From JANXUC01 sp043782485 (GTDB lineage: Bacteria; Acidobacteriota; Terriglobia; Terriglobales; Acidobacteriaceae): DNA of 64,000 nucleotides. This document shows, one piece after another, positions 1 through 8,678 of the stretch (positions are counted from its first letter, which is position 1; every line of letters begins with the position of its first letter). The position numbers and the translations under genes were made by a program. The notes below the pieces were generated by a model that had not been told where the DNA came from, did no database searches, and saw only the letters and a list, made by a program, of their open reading frames with translations. The DNA lies in NCBI GenBank assembly GCA_043782485.1, contig JAYWAL010000064.1, positions 25,660 through 89,659 on the forward strand. The letters run 5' to 3'.

Positions 1-847
1 AGCTCACTTTCAGACGCATCCAGCGCATCAGGTCGCGGGCATAGAGCACGCCCACAATCTGTTCCGGACCGCGTTGGGGATCGAAGACGGGAATACGCGA
101 ATGATGCTCTTCGCTTACACGCTTGAGCGCGTCCTCCAGGAGCAAATTCGCGGGCAGAGAGAAAATATCCGGCCGCGGCACCATCACCTCGCGCGCCGTC
201 AAGCTATCCAGCTCCAGCACGCGATGAATCATGTCTTCCTGGAATTCGGGAATCTGCCCGAAGCGGCGACTGGCCGTCACAATCAGCTTCAGCTCATCCG
301 GAGAGTGCACCGCACCTTCACGCAACTCCCGCGCGCCAAACAGCCGCAGCACGACGCTGGCCGAGCGCCGCGTGAAAAACAAAAACGGCCGTGCCAGCGC
401 CAGAAAGACTTCCATCGGCGCGGCCACAGCCAGCGCGACTCGCTCAGCCTGCTGCAAGGCCACCGTCTTCGGCACCAGTTCCCCGAGCAGCACGTGGAAG
501 TAGGTGATGAGCGCAAACGACATTCCAATGGCCAGCGCATGCACGCTCAACCGCGAGTGGGGAATCCGCAGCAGAGGCCCTTCCAACAGCACCGCCAGAA
601 TTGGCTCGCCTACCCAGCCCAGGGTCAGGCTGGTCAGCGTAATGCCAAACTGCACGCCGTTGACCACGTCATCCAGGTTCTGGTGCAGGCGCTGGACCGT
701 GCGCGCGCCGATCCGACGCGCATCAATCAACTGCAAAATTCGCGTTTCCCGAATGCTGACCAGCGAAAATTCCGCGGCTGCGAAGAAGGCGTTCATCGCT
801 ACCAACAGAAGGATCAGAAACACCCGCAGCAGCGCATACGTAAGCAT
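1..847 (-). CDS. CNNM/CorC-type transporter-associated protein, DUF21 plus CBS domains (partial, 3' end outside window)
   Basis: Translating the minus strand from the ATG at 847 gives an open frame to the window edge, about 282 residues without a stop. The first 200 residues look like a DUF21/CNNM membrane domain (start MLTYALLRVFLILLLVAMNA, then AAAEFSLVSIRETR and GELVPKTVALQ, motifs typical of the family). A CBS pair begins around residue 215 (REVMVPRP, then SRIPVFD). The family is linked to Mg2+/Co2+ efflux or homeostasis in the inner membrane; older annotations call it hemolysin C. The C-terminal CBS and CorC domains are outside the window. It is divergent from the adaptor gene at 1044. 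A paralogue lies at 22079-23368. Family assignment is secure, substrate is not. Confidence 0.85.
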   Translation of the reverse strand, partial: MLTYALLRVFLILLLVAMNAFFAAAEFSLVSIRETRILQLIDARRIGARTVQRLHQNLDDVVNGVQFGITLTSLTLGWVGEPILAVLLEGPLLRIPHSRLSVHALAIGMSFALITYFHVLLGELVPKTVALQQAERVALAVAAPMEVFLALARPFLFFTRRSASVVLRLFGARELREGAVHSPDELKLIVTASRRFGQIPEFQEDMIHRVLELDSLTAREVMVPRPDIFSLPANLLLEDALKRVSEEHHSRIPVFDPQRGPEQIVGVLYARDLMRWMRLKVS

Positions 848-1043
848 GGACGGCCCAATTTTAGCACTGGCGGGGTGGAGTTGCGCCCGCGGCTACGCAA
901 TCACTTCGCTTTGCTTTCCTTTCTCACGTTCCGCGGTCTAAGCTGGTGGAAACCGCTTCATCCCAACAACTTGCACTCTCAGGGAACTAATTCCAGGGCC
1001 CCCACGTAACACCATCAGCGAACGCATTGCAGGAGGCACTCCA

Positions 1044-2255
1044 GTGGCAAACGGAAACGGAAAGAAGAAGAGCCGCAAATGGCTCATCATCGGCATCATC
1101 GCCGCGGTAGTCGTGGTCGGCGGGGCGTTGGCTCTGTACGCCACCAGTGGCAGCACCAAAATTGACCCCACCAAGCTCGCCAAGGTCGAACGCGCCGATC
1201 TCGCCAAAAGCGTGGTCGCCACCGGCAAGGTGCAGCCGATCACCAAGGTGGAACTCAAGTCCAAGGCCAGCGGTATCGTGAAGCAGCTCCGAGTCGATGC
1301 CGGAGATAAAGTCAAAGTTGGACAGGTGCTCGCCGAACTCGACCGCGAAGAAATTGAAGCGCGCGTCTCGCAGGCCCGCGCCCAGCTGCAGGCGTCCGAA
1401 GCCAACATGAAGGCTTCCGCGGCTGACTTGGAACGCGCCAAAGTCGACGCCGAAGCGCCCGACGTTCCCCTGCTCAAGCGTGCCTATGACCGCGCGAAAA
1501 CCATGGCGAAAGACGGCGTTGTCTCCGTTTCGGCTTTAGACGATGCCCAGAAAAATTACGAACTTTCGCTGAACAAGCAAAATGTTGCCAAAGCGCAGCT
1601 CATCGTCGGCAACGCCAAAGTCGGCCAAGCGCAAGCTCAGGTGGAACAAGACCGCGCTAATTTGAAACAGCTGGTCGAGCAGCTCAACTACACCGAAATC
1701 GTCTCGCCCATCGCCGGCATTGTGCTCTCTCGCGACGTCGAAGTCGGAGACGCCGTCAGCTCCATCCTAGTTCTTGGCTCCTCCGCCACACTCGTCATGA
1801 CGCTGGGCGATACCAGCGAGGTCTACGTCAAGGGCAAGGTGGATGAAAGCGACATCGGCAAGGTCTACCTGGGCCAACCCGCTCGCATCAAGGTTGAGTC
1901 CTTCAAAGACAAGACATTTAACGGCAAGGTCACGAAAATTTCTCCCATGGGCGTGGAAAAAGATAACGTCACCACGTTTGAAGTGCGCGCCTCCATTAAC
2001 AATCCGGGCGGCGAACTGAAAGCCAACATGACGGCCAACGCCGAGGTCATTTTGGAGGAACACAAAGGCGTGCTGCAGATTCCTGAAGGGGCGCTGATTT
2101 ACGACAAGGATAAGAAGGCGTCCGTCGAGGTACCCGACCCCAAGGGCAAGGACGGGAAACGCAAAGTCGACGTGAAGATTGGAATCTCCAACGGGGCCAA
2201 GACGGAGTTGGTCGATAACTCTTTGAAGGAAAATGACCAAGTCGTTTTGCAATAG
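1044..2255 (+). CDS. MacA/HlyD-type efflux periplasmic adaptor subunit
   Basis: 403 residues. GTG start preceded by AGGAGG at 1031-1036. A lysine-rich N-terminus is followed by one transmembrane anchor (about residues 14-34). The biotinyl-lipoyl-like half-motifs flank a long alpha-helical hairpin rich in A, Q, K and E (about 95-215), and a beta-barrel region follows (about 235-330). This is the membrane-fusion protein of a tripartite efflux system linking an inner-membrane ABC transporter to an outer-membrane channel. Two FtsX/MacB-type permease genes lie downstream on the same strand (2427 and 4723), which supports a MacAB-like role. Substrate unknown. Confidence 0.88.
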   Translation: MANGNGKKKSRKWLIIGIIAAVVVVGGALALYATSGSTKIDPTKLAKVERADLAKSVVATGKVQPITKVELKSKASGIVKQLRVDAGDKVKVGQVLAELDREEIEARVSQARAQLQASEANMKASAADLERAKVDAEAPDVPLLKRAYDRAKTMAKDGVVSVSALDDAQKNYELSLNKQNVAKAQLIVGNAKVGQAQAQVEQDRANLKQLVEQLNYTEIVSPIAGIVLSRDVEVGDAVSSILVLGSSATLVMTLGDTSEVYVKGKVDESDIGKVYLGQPARIKVESFKDKTFNGKVTKISPMGVEKDNVTTFEVRASINNPGGELKANMTANAEVILEEHKGVLQIPEGALIYDKDKKASVEVPDPKGKDGKRKVDVKIGISNGAKTELVDNSLKENDQVVLQ

Positions 2256-2426
2256 TGAGGATGGTCTTTTGGGGTGCGCGACCAGGGTCCTTAGGCTTAC
2301 TCCGGTACGCCGCATCGCAAGAAGGCTTGCGGGGGAGTGGTTGAGGTGAGAGTGCAGGGATCCCTCGCTGCGCTCGGGATGACAGACTTTTAAAATAGAA
2401 TGTACTGCAAATAGAACGCACTGGCT
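2256..2426. other. Intergenic spacer with dispersed palindromic repeat
   Basis: The spacer between adaptor and first permease contains, at about 2355-2386, a short palindrome (TCCCTCGCTGCGCTCGGGA) followed by GATGACAGA. It is one member of the repeat family with GGGATGACA or TGTCAT ends found between genes throughout this window. No gene is seen. The next gene has no strong ribosome binding site in this stretch. Confidence 0.5.
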
Positions 2427-3680
2427 ATGAACCTCCGCGAAACATTACGCCAGACACTCTCCACCTTCCGCGCTAACAAGATGCGGAGCTTCCTGACCAT
2501 GTTCGGCATCATCTGGGGTATCTCGTCGGTGATCATTCTGGTGGGCCTCGGCAAAGGATTTAGCGCCGACCAGCATGAACGAATGAAGGCGCTGGGCAAA
2601 GATCTGGTCATCCTTTGGGGTGGCCGCACCAGCATGCAGGCCGGGGGTCGCGCCGCCGGACGGGAAATTCAACTCACCATCGACGACGCTCGACTGATCA
2701 AATCGGAATGCTATCTGGTCAAAGACGTCAGCCCCGAGCTGCGCCGCACCCTGCCTGAAGTCAGCACGCACAACCAAGCCAATCGCGCGGTTTCCGGCAT
2801 CTGGCCCGCCTACCAGGACTTCCGCTCGCTCAAACTCTCGGAAGGTCGTCTTCTCTCCGAAATTGACGAAAAAGAGAGCCGGCGCGTCGTTGTTTTAGGT
2901 TCCGCTGCCCGCGAGCAGCTCTTCAGCGGCCAGCCCGACGTCGGAGAAATGGTTTCCATTCAAGGAATTCCTTACACCGTCATCGGCTCGCTGGAAAAGA
3001 AGAAACAAAATTCGAACTACAACGGGCCCGATAACGATATCCTGTTCGCTCCCTACTCCGCCATCGCCCGCGACTTCCCTCCCCCGGCGGCACCGGGCAT
3101 CCGGCGCGGTTTTCTGGACAACATTGTTTTTGAGGTTGGCGATCCCGACAATCACGAGGACACCGTTCGCCAGGTTCGCCGCACGCTGGGTCGGATGCAC
3201 CACTTTGAAGCGCTCGACGAAGATGCCCTTTTCATTTGGGACACCATGGACGGCGCCAAGCAACTGAAACGCATCTTCGACATGATCACGCTGTTCTTTG
3301 CCTGTGTCGCCATCATGACACTGTGTTTGGGCGGCATCGGCGTGATGAACATCATGCTGGTTTCGGTGACGGAGCGAACCCGTGAGATTGGTGTCCGCAA
3401 GGCCATGGGCGCGACCAAAGCGGATATTTTGAAACAGTTTTTCGCTGAGTCCGCCATGCTCACCGTGGTTAGCGGCGGCATCGGCCTTGGCTTAGGCGTG
3501 GGGCTTTGCCTCCTGATGGCGCTAGCGCCACTGCCGGATTTCCTTCCGAAACCGACGATTTCCACGCTGGCTGTTGTGGCATCCGTATTGACGCTGTCTC
3601 TGATCACTTTTACGGCGGGCATGTACCCGGCTCGCCGAGCTGCGGAGATGGAACCTGTGGAGTCGCTGCGCTATGAATAA
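2427..3680 (+). CDS. MacB/FtsX-type ABC transporter permease
   Basis: 417 residues. One N-terminal transmembrane segment (about 24-44, within FLTMFGIIWGISSVIILVGL), a large periplasmic MacB-PCD domain (about 45-280), then three C-terminal transmembrane segments forming the FtsX domain. The signature GVMNIMLVSVTERTREIGVR is present at about residues 306-325. No nucleotide-binding domain is fused, unlike E. coli MacB, so an ATPase must come from elsewhere. It is a clear paralogue of the permease at 4723 (both share an NGPDN motif and end in EPVESLRYE / DPVEALRYE). Likely exports a peptide, lipid or drug with the adaptor at 1044. Confidence 0.88.
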   Translation: MNLRETLRQTLSTFRANKMRSFLTMFGIIWGISSVIILVGLGKGFSADQHERMKALGKDLVILWGGRTSMQAGGRAAGREIQLTIDDARLIKSECYLVKDVSPELRRTLPEVSTHNQANRAVSGIWPAYQDFRSLKLSEGRLLSEIDEKESRRVVVLGSAAREQLFSGQPDVGEMVSIQGIPYTVIGSLEKKKQNSNYNGPDNDILFAPYSAIARDFPPPAAPGIRRGFLDNIVFEVGDPDNHEDTVRQVRRTLGRMHHFEALDEDALFIWDTMDGAKQLKRIFDMITLFFACVAIMTLCLGGIGVMNIMLVSVTERTREIGVRKAMGATKADILKQFFAESAMLTVVSGGIGLGLGVGLCLLMALAPLPDFLPKPTISTLAVVASVLTLSLITFTAGMYPARRAAEMEPVESLRYE

Positions 3681-3770
3681 AACTTTTGTCAAAATTAAGA
3701 TGACGGTGCAAATTAAGCTAGCAAATTCGGAACAGATGATGGTACAAGAAAAGTTTTAAGGAGAATCACC

Positions 3771-4697
3771 ATGCGTGTCCGTACCAGCGTTACCTTCGCT
3801 TTCGTTACCCTTGTCTTTAGTTTGCTGCTTTCCGCCCCCGCCAGCGCCTCAGTTGCAGGCACGTTCGACCGAAATTTCACTGTTACTGGTCCGGTGGACC
3901 TGGAAGTCCTTTCCCACTCCGGCGATGTCACCCTACGCGGTGGCCCTGCGGGCGCGGTCTCGATTCACGCCACCATCCACGTCAATAATCGGCTGCTGGG
4001 CGGCTCGCATGAGAGCGAAGTTCGCGCACTGCAGCAGAACCCGCCCATCCACCAAAACGGGAATAGCATTCGCGTGGATTATGCGGACGGGCACAATCTC
4101 TCTGTAGACTACGAAATCACCGTCCCTACTGAGACTGCCGTCCACTCGCACACTGGGTCGGGCAACCAGACCATTAGTGACCTCAAGGGACGGATTGAAC
4201 TAGAAAGCGGATCGGGCGATATTCGCCTGTCTCGTCTGACCGGCGAAACACGTGTGCAAACTGGCTCGGGTACCATTCGCGCCGATAAGCTGGTAGGAGC
4301 CATTTATGCCCGCGCCGGTAGCGGCGACCTCGAGTTTGAGGAAACCGCGGCAAGCGACGCTGATGTGGAAACCGGCTCCGGCAACATTCACCTGAATGGA
4401 CTGGCGGGCGGACTGCGTGCCAACGCTGGTAGCGGCGACATTGAGATAACTGGCGAACCCAAGGAGTCCTGGCAGATTCACACCGGGTCCGGCAACGTGC
4501 ATCTTCGCCTGCCTTCGCAAGCCGCTTTTGATGTGGACCTCTCCACCAGTTCCGGAGACGCCTCCATCAACCATCCGGTGGCCACCACCGTTCAGGGCAG
4601 AGTCCAGGAAGGGCACAAGACGGTGGTCGGCAAGGTGCGGGGCGGCGGGCCCTTGCTCTCCGTGAGGACCGGGTCTGGCGATGTCAGCGTTGATTAA
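3771..4697 (+). CDS. Secreted DUF4097-family beta-strand repeat protein
   Basis: 308 residues with an N-terminal signal peptide (about 1-26, ending ASAS). ATG start with AAGGAG about 10 bases upstream. The body is a series of short beta-strand repeats built on GSGN/GSGD/SGDI turns (GSGNQTISDLKGRIELESGS is one unit), at least ten copies. This is typical of DUF4097 right-handed beta-helix or adhesin-like proteins. It sits between two MacB-type permeases with short gaps (90 and 25 bases), so it is probably co-expressed with them. Function unknown; a surface or periplasmic role is inferred from the signal peptide. Confidence 0.82.
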   Translation: MRVRTSVTFAFVTLVFSLLLSAPASASVAGTFDRNFTVTGPVDLEVLSHSGDVTLRGGPAGAVSIHATIHVNNRLLGGSHESEVRALQQNPPIHQNGNSIRVDYADGHNLSVDYEITVPTETAVHSHTGSGNQTISDLKGRIELESGSGDIRLSRLTGETRVQTGSGTIRADKLVGAIYARAGSGDLEFEETAASDADVETGSGNIHLNGLAGGLRANAGSGDIEITGEPKESWQIHTGSGNVHLRLPSQAAFDVDLSTSSGDASINHPVATTVQGRVQEGHKTVVGKVRGGGPLLSVRTGSGDVSVD

Positions 4698-4722
4698 CTA
4701 ACTTGTTATTAACGGTTTACAC

Positions 4723-5979
4723 ATGTTTATCAAAGAGTTAATTTCGCAAGGCTGGCAGTCGCTGATGCGCAACCGTTTGCGCTCAGTCCTGACCATGCTC
4801 GGCATCGTCTGGGGATTGGCGTCGGTCGTACTGCTGCTGGCCTTCGGGCAAGGACTAGGCGGCACGGTTTCGGATGCTTTCAACGCGGTGGGCCATGAGG
4901 TGATCGTACTGTGGCCGGGGCAGACCAGTCTTCAGGCCGGGGGCCAGCGGGCAGGCAAAAACGTTCAATACGAGTACGCCGATGTGGAAGCCATTCGCGA
5001 TGAAATTCCCATCGTCAAGGCCGTCAGCGCGGAAATTGATCGCGACTTCGCATTCAAGGTTGGCCCGCGTGTGGTGTCGCTCTCGACCCGGGGCGTGGAA
5101 CTGCCTTATGGCGAAATGCGGCGGCTGGATATCGACGACGGCCGCTACTTCAGCGAAAGCGATTTTGGCGATCATCGGCGGGTTGTGATTCTGGGGCACC
5201 ACGCCGCCAAGCGCGTGTTTCAGGGCGCGCCGTCGGTGGGACAAAACGTCACGATTGGCGGCCTGGAATTTGAAGTGATTGGCACGCTGCGGGATAAGAT
5301 TCAGGATTCCATGTATAACGGCCCGGACAACGAACAGGCGTTTGTGCCCTTCCACCTCATGCGGGACTTGAAGGATTTGAAGGACCCCGATGAAATCATT
5401 TTTCAGCCGACCTCGGCGAGTTTGAACAAGAAGGCCCTGGCGGCGGTGCGGGAAGTGGTGGCGCGGCGGCACCATTTTGATCCGAAAGACGAAAAAGCCA
5501 CCCCCACCTGGGACACCGTGGAAGGCGCGGAGATGATGAATGCCTTCTCCTACGGCTTGCAGGCAGTGCTGGGACTGATTGGCATGGTCACGCTGGGCGT
5601 GGGCGGCGTAGGCGTGATGAACATCATGCTGGTGTCGGTGACAGAGCGCACGCGGGAGATTGGCCTGCGGAAAGCCTTGGGCGCGCGCCGGAGACATATT
5701 TTGATTCAGTTCTTGATGGAAGCGCTGGTGTTGACGTTCATGGGCGGTATCGTGGGCATGGCGGTGGCCATCCTGCTGACGTGGATCATTCCGCCTCTGC
5801 CGCTGTATGGCGAGCTGCACAAGAGTTTGAACCACGAAGGCGACATCTTTCTGCACGCGTCGAATAGTGTGATGCTGATTTCGTTCTCGATTCTGGCCGT
5901 GGTGGGAATTGTGTCGGGGTTTTTCCCGGCTTTGAAGGCTTCGCGGATGGATCCGGTGGAGGCGTTGCGGTACGAGTAG
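4723..5979 (+). CDS. MacB/FtsX-type ABC transporter permease (second copy)
   Basis: 418 residues with the same plan as the permease at 2427: N-terminal transmembrane helix (about 22-42), a periplasmic MacB-PCD domain (about 45-275), then three transmembrane segments. The FtsX signature GVMNIMLVSVTERTREIGLR is at about residues 299-318. No Walker A or ABC signature is present, so it is a stand-alone permease. It may form a heterodimer with the product of 2427. Starts 25 bases after the DUF4097 gene. Confidence 0.87.
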   Translation: MFIKELISQGWQSLMRNRLRSVLTMLGIVWGLASVVLLLAFGQGLGGTVSDAFNAVGHEVIVLWPGQTSLQAGGQRAGKNVQYEYADVEAIRDEIPIVKAVSAEIDRDFAFKVGPRVVSLSTRGVELPYGEMRRLDIDDGRYFSESDFGDHRRVVILGHHAAKRVFQGAPSVGQNVTIGGLEFEVIGTLRDKIQDSMYNGPDNEQAFVPFHLMRDLKDLKDPDEIIFQPTSASLNKKALAAVREVVARRHHFDPKDEKATPTWDTVEGAEMMNAFSYGLQAVLGLIGMVTLGVGGVGVMNIMLVSVTERTREIGLRKALGARRRHILIQFLMEALVLTFMGGIVGMAVAILLTWIIPPLPLYGELHKSLNHEGDIFLHASNSVMLISFSILAVVGIVSGFFPALKASRMDPVEALRYE

Positions 5980-6005
5980 AGAACGACTTCCCTTCCGTTT
6001 TAAGG

Positions 6006-6082
6006 TTTGTCATTCCGACCAACGGGAGGAATCTGCTCTTGGTTGCGAAGAGCGGATTCCTCCCGTTGTTCGGAATGACAAA
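6006..6082. repeat. 77-bp near-perfect intergenic palindrome
   Basis: Outer arms TTTGTCATTCCGA (6006-6018) and TCGGAATGACAAA (6070-6082), middle arms AACGGGAGGAATC (6021-6033) and GATTCCTCCCGTT (6055-6067), inner arms GCTCTT/AAGAGC, with a 7-base loop and only a two-base mismatch. The ends resemble the other TGTCAT...ATGACA palindromes of this window. It lies between two co-directional genes and could stop transcription after the permease, or be a REP/MITE-like element. Seen directly; role inferred. Confidence 0.8.
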
Positions 6083-6180
6083 AACGTAAACTCACCTATT
6101 ACTCCCGTGCCTTGACGCAAAAGCACGCCCCAGATTAACTTCAAATTTGGCGAAGAAAATCCGAATCTGAGGAACCCCCT

Positions 6181-7005
6181 TTGGCGCGTCCGCAAATCGT
6201 AACCTTGACGACTGATTTTGGCCTCGTCGACCATTTTACTGGTGCCATGAAAGGCGTCCTGCTCGACGTATTCAACGACGTCCGGATCGTGGACATCACC
6301 CACGCCATTCAGGCTTATGACGTGCTCGATGGCGCGCTCGCCATTTCTGAGGCGTACAGGTATTTTCCCAGCGGCTCGGTCCACATGGTGGTGGTGGATC
6401 CAGGCGTGGGCAGTGAGCGGCGACCGATTCTGGCGGCGGTGGGCGAGCACTATTTCGTGGCCCCGGACAATGGGGTGCTTTCGTTGGTGTATGCACAGGC
6501 GGAGAGCGTGCTGGTGCGCGAGATTACGTCCAGCCACTATTTCCGGCAACCGGTGAGTTCGACGTTTCATGGTCGCGACGTGTTTGCGCCGGTGGCGGCG
6601 AACTTGGCCAAGGGCGTGGACCCGGCCAAGTTTGGCGATGAAATTACAGACTACGTGCGCTTTGCCGCGCCCAAAGCGAAACTGGCGGAGGATGGTTCGC
6701 TGCGCGGGATTGTTCTGAAAATTGACCGCTACGGAAACCTGATTACCAACATTCGAGCATCGGATGCTCCGCAACTTTTGGGCGGCGAGCCTCCGCCGTT
6801 CCGAATTGTGATTGGCAAGAATGAGATTACGGAAATCTACGGCCACTATGCTCAGGGCGCGCCGGGCGAGCTATTTGCGATTGTGGGGAGCATGGGGTTG
6901 CTGGAAGTCTCCGTCAATCGCGGGTCAGCCGCGAAACATCTGGGCGCGGCTAAAGGCGCGGAAGTAGTGGTCAAGATGGGTGCCGCCGCAGCGGCGGGTT
7001 CATAG
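6181..7005 (+). CDS. S-adenosyl-L-methionine hydrolase (adenosine-forming), DUF62/SAM hydroxide adenosyltransferase family
   Basis: 274 residues. A TTG start is chosen because the conserved N-terminus (PQIVTLTTDFGLVDHFTGAM) begins at once and GAGG lies upstream at about 6169. Family motifs are seen in order: TTDFG, DITH, VVVDPGVGSERR, PDNGVL, FHGRDVFAPVAA and DRYGNLITN. Members hydrolyse SAM to adenosine and methionine using a water-derived hydroxide; relatives are fluorinase and chlorinase. The length and motifs fit the hydroxide-type enzyme. It is followed by a strong terminator hairpin, so it is probably the last or only gene of its transcript. Confidence 0.88.
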   Translation: MARPQIVTLTTDFGLVDHFTGAMKGVLLDVFNDVRIVDITHAIQAYDVLDGALAISEAYRYFPSGSVHMVVVDPGVGSERRPILAAVGEHYFVAPDNGVLSLVYAQAESVLVREITSSHYFRQPVSSTFHGRDVFAPVAANLAKGVDPAKFGDEITDYVRFAAPKAKLAEDGSLRGIVLKIDRYGNLITNIRASDAPQLLGGEPPPFRIVIGKNEITEIYGHYAQGAPGELFAIVGSMGLLEVSVNRGSAAKHLGAAKGAEVVVKMGAAAAAGS

Positions 7006-7034
7006 ATCACCTTCCTGAGAAGAAGCTATGATCC

Positions 7035-7070
7035 AAGGGGCTGGCGAGGGTGCCAGCCCCTTGTGTTTTT
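7035..7070 (+). terminator. Rho-independent terminator after the SAM hydrolase gene
   Basis: Stem AAGGGGCTGGC (7035-7045) pairs perfectly with GCCAGCCCCTT (7052-7062) around a 6-base loop and is followed by GTGTTTTT. This is a strong intrinsic terminator 30 bases after the stop codon. Confidence 0.85.
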
Positions 7071-7116
7071 GATCCGGCATGGGTTCATAAATTAAGATTT
7101 CCTTGGGAGATGATTG

Positions 7117-8346
7117 ATGAGAACACTCAACCTGCTTCGATTCATGACCCTGCTGCTCACCATGGCAATCGCCGCTGTTGCCGAGACAGGCACTAAGGCT
7201 GCGCCAATCCGCGACTCGCCGGAAGCGATGAAAAAACTGTTGCAGGAGACTGCCGCGAAGTATCGGAATGCCAAGTCGTATCGGATTGAACGAGAGATTA
7301 TCGGAGCGATGAAAGGCGAGTACATGGCCTCCACGAACCGAATGTGGGAGAAAAGGGTAGTCGCTCCCGGATCCCGCTTTCGATTTGAGGTCAAGGATGA
7401 TTGGGGCTGGAGCATAGTCCAGTCGGATGGCAAGACGGAGTGGAGTTGGTACCCATGGCGCAAACAGTATGCGGAACAACCTGTGGACCGCTCGTCCAAT
7501 GCTGATGGCTCAAATCCCGAAGATGGTGGGTTTGTAGCGTGGCTGAAACAAATTGACAAAAAGCTTGCCAGCGGAAGACTCCTTGCTCCGAAAACAATTG
7601 CAGTCGGAGGTCGTTCCGTGAGCTGCATGGCGATCCTGGGACCGCCGCCAGCACGCCAGCAGCCCGACCCATCCCAACGGGAAGACCATTTTTACCTGAT
7701 TGATCGTGGTCGAAAACTTCTTTTACAAGAACAATGGGTAACGCGCAGCACAGTTCCCGAGCATAAGTTCAGCAATACGCAGACCATTACCTATACGCTC
7801 ACTGAGTTTGACGCGCCTCTGCCTGAATCACTCTTCGAGTTTGTGGCGAAACCAGGAATGGAACGGGTTGAAAAGTTTGATTTTGGACCCAACGCACTGG
7901 CAGGCAAGACCGCGCCTCCCCTAAGACTGAAGACTCTAGGCGGCCAGGATTTCGACCTTGCCGCCCTCCGCGGGAAACCTGTATTGCTGGATTTCTGGGC
8001 GATCTGGTGCGTACCCTGCCGAGAGTCCATGCCGCATCTAGCCCAACTGCACAGCGAATTCAAGGACAAGCTCGAGGTGGTGAGTATCAGCAAGGACGAC
8101 GATCCGCAGGATGCTGCCCGGTTTGTCGCCAAACACGATTACTCCTGGGTGCAGCTCGCTGACCCTCAGTGGGAATCGGATAAGAGGTGGGGTTCCAGCG
8201 GGATTCCCCGAATGCTGCTGATCGATAAGGACGGCAAGGTGCTTTACGAGAGCAACGGGTTTGACGATGTCGAGGAGGCAAATATCCGGTCTGCCCTTCA
8301 TACCATGGACCCGACCTTTCCAGTGGCTGGAGCGGGCAAGAAGTAA
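7117..8346 (+). CDS. TlpA/ResA-type thiol-disulfide oxidoreductase with N-terminal lipoprotein-carrier-like domain
   Basis: About 409 residues. ATG at 7117 is preferred over the TTG at 7114 because GGGAGA lies 6 bases upstream. The N-terminus is a signal peptide (about 1-22). Residues about 35-245 resemble DUF2092/LolA-like beta domains in sequence pattern (YRIEREI, WSWYPWRKQY). From about 260 a TlpA-like thioredoxin fold begins (GKTAPPLRLKTLGGQDFDLA) with the active site FWAIWCVPCRESMP and the cis-Pro region SSGIPRMLLIDKDG. Expected to act in the periplasm as a thiol reductant or oxidase, attached to a domain that may bind lipid or protein. Gene not recognised more precisely. Confidence 0.82.
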   Translation: MRTLNLLRFMTLLLTMAIAAVAETGTKAAPIRDSPEAMKKLLQETAAKYRNAKSYRIEREIIGAMKGEYMASTNRMWEKRVVAPGSRFRFEVKDDWGWSIVQSDGKTEWSWYPWRKQYAEQPVDRSSNADGSNPEDGGFVAWLKQIDKKLASGRLLAPKTIAVGGRSVSCMAILGPPPARQQPDPSQREDHFYLIDRGRKLLLQEQWVTRSTVPEHKFSNTQTITYTLTEFDAPLPESLFEFVAKPGMERVEKFDFGPNALAGKTAPPLRLKTLGGQDFDLAALRGKPVLLDFWAIWCVPCRESMPHLAQLHSEFKDKLEVVSISKDDDPQDAARFVAKHDYSWVQLADPQWESDKRWGSSGIPRMLLIDKDGKVLYESNGFDDVEEANIRSALHTMDPTFPVAGAGKK

Positions 8347-8361
8347 ACGGGGCCGCCGGGG

Positions 8362-8607
8362 CTAGAAAGGTTCGGACCGGGCTGGGCGGTGTTCTCGCGT
8401 GTAGTGTTGCATTTCGCCGGTCCAGGCCAGGAAGCGCTTCAGGTTGTGGCGTTCGCGCCAGAGGAACCCCCAAAACTCCAGGAATCCGATATTCTGCATC
8501 TTGACGCCGCAATAGGTCTCGACGCGCCACAGCAGGTACGGGCTGCGCCAGGGGGCTAGGCGGTGGCCTTTAGTCGAATTCCAGAGAAAGCGGAGACCAG
8601 AGAGCAT
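8362..8607 (-). CDS. Small conserved hypothetical protein, 81 residues
   Basis: ATG at 8605-8607. The product is rich in W, R and Y (FLWNSTKGHRLAPWRSPYLL, then FLEFWGFLWRERHNLKRFL). I recall similar short proteins from other Acidobacteria, but cannot search; that recollection is the main support, together with protein-like composition and convergent placement 15 bases after the thioredoxin gene. No domain of known function is recognised and no signal peptide is obvious. Confidence 0.55.
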   Translation of the reverse strand: MLSGLRFLWNSTKGHRLAPWRSPYLLWRVETYCGVKMQNIGFLEFWGFLWRERHNLKRFLAWTGEMQHYTREHRPARSEPF

Positions 8608-8678
8608 GATTCCCGAGTATAGCCTTGGCGTGCGCTAGAATCGCTTAGATTCTCGAATTGGACCCAACAGCCTCGCCC

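Noticed and set aside
4855..5856. 333-residue minus-strand open frame
   Set aside because: Antisense to a clear MacB-type permease; His/Arg/Gln-rich shadow composition.
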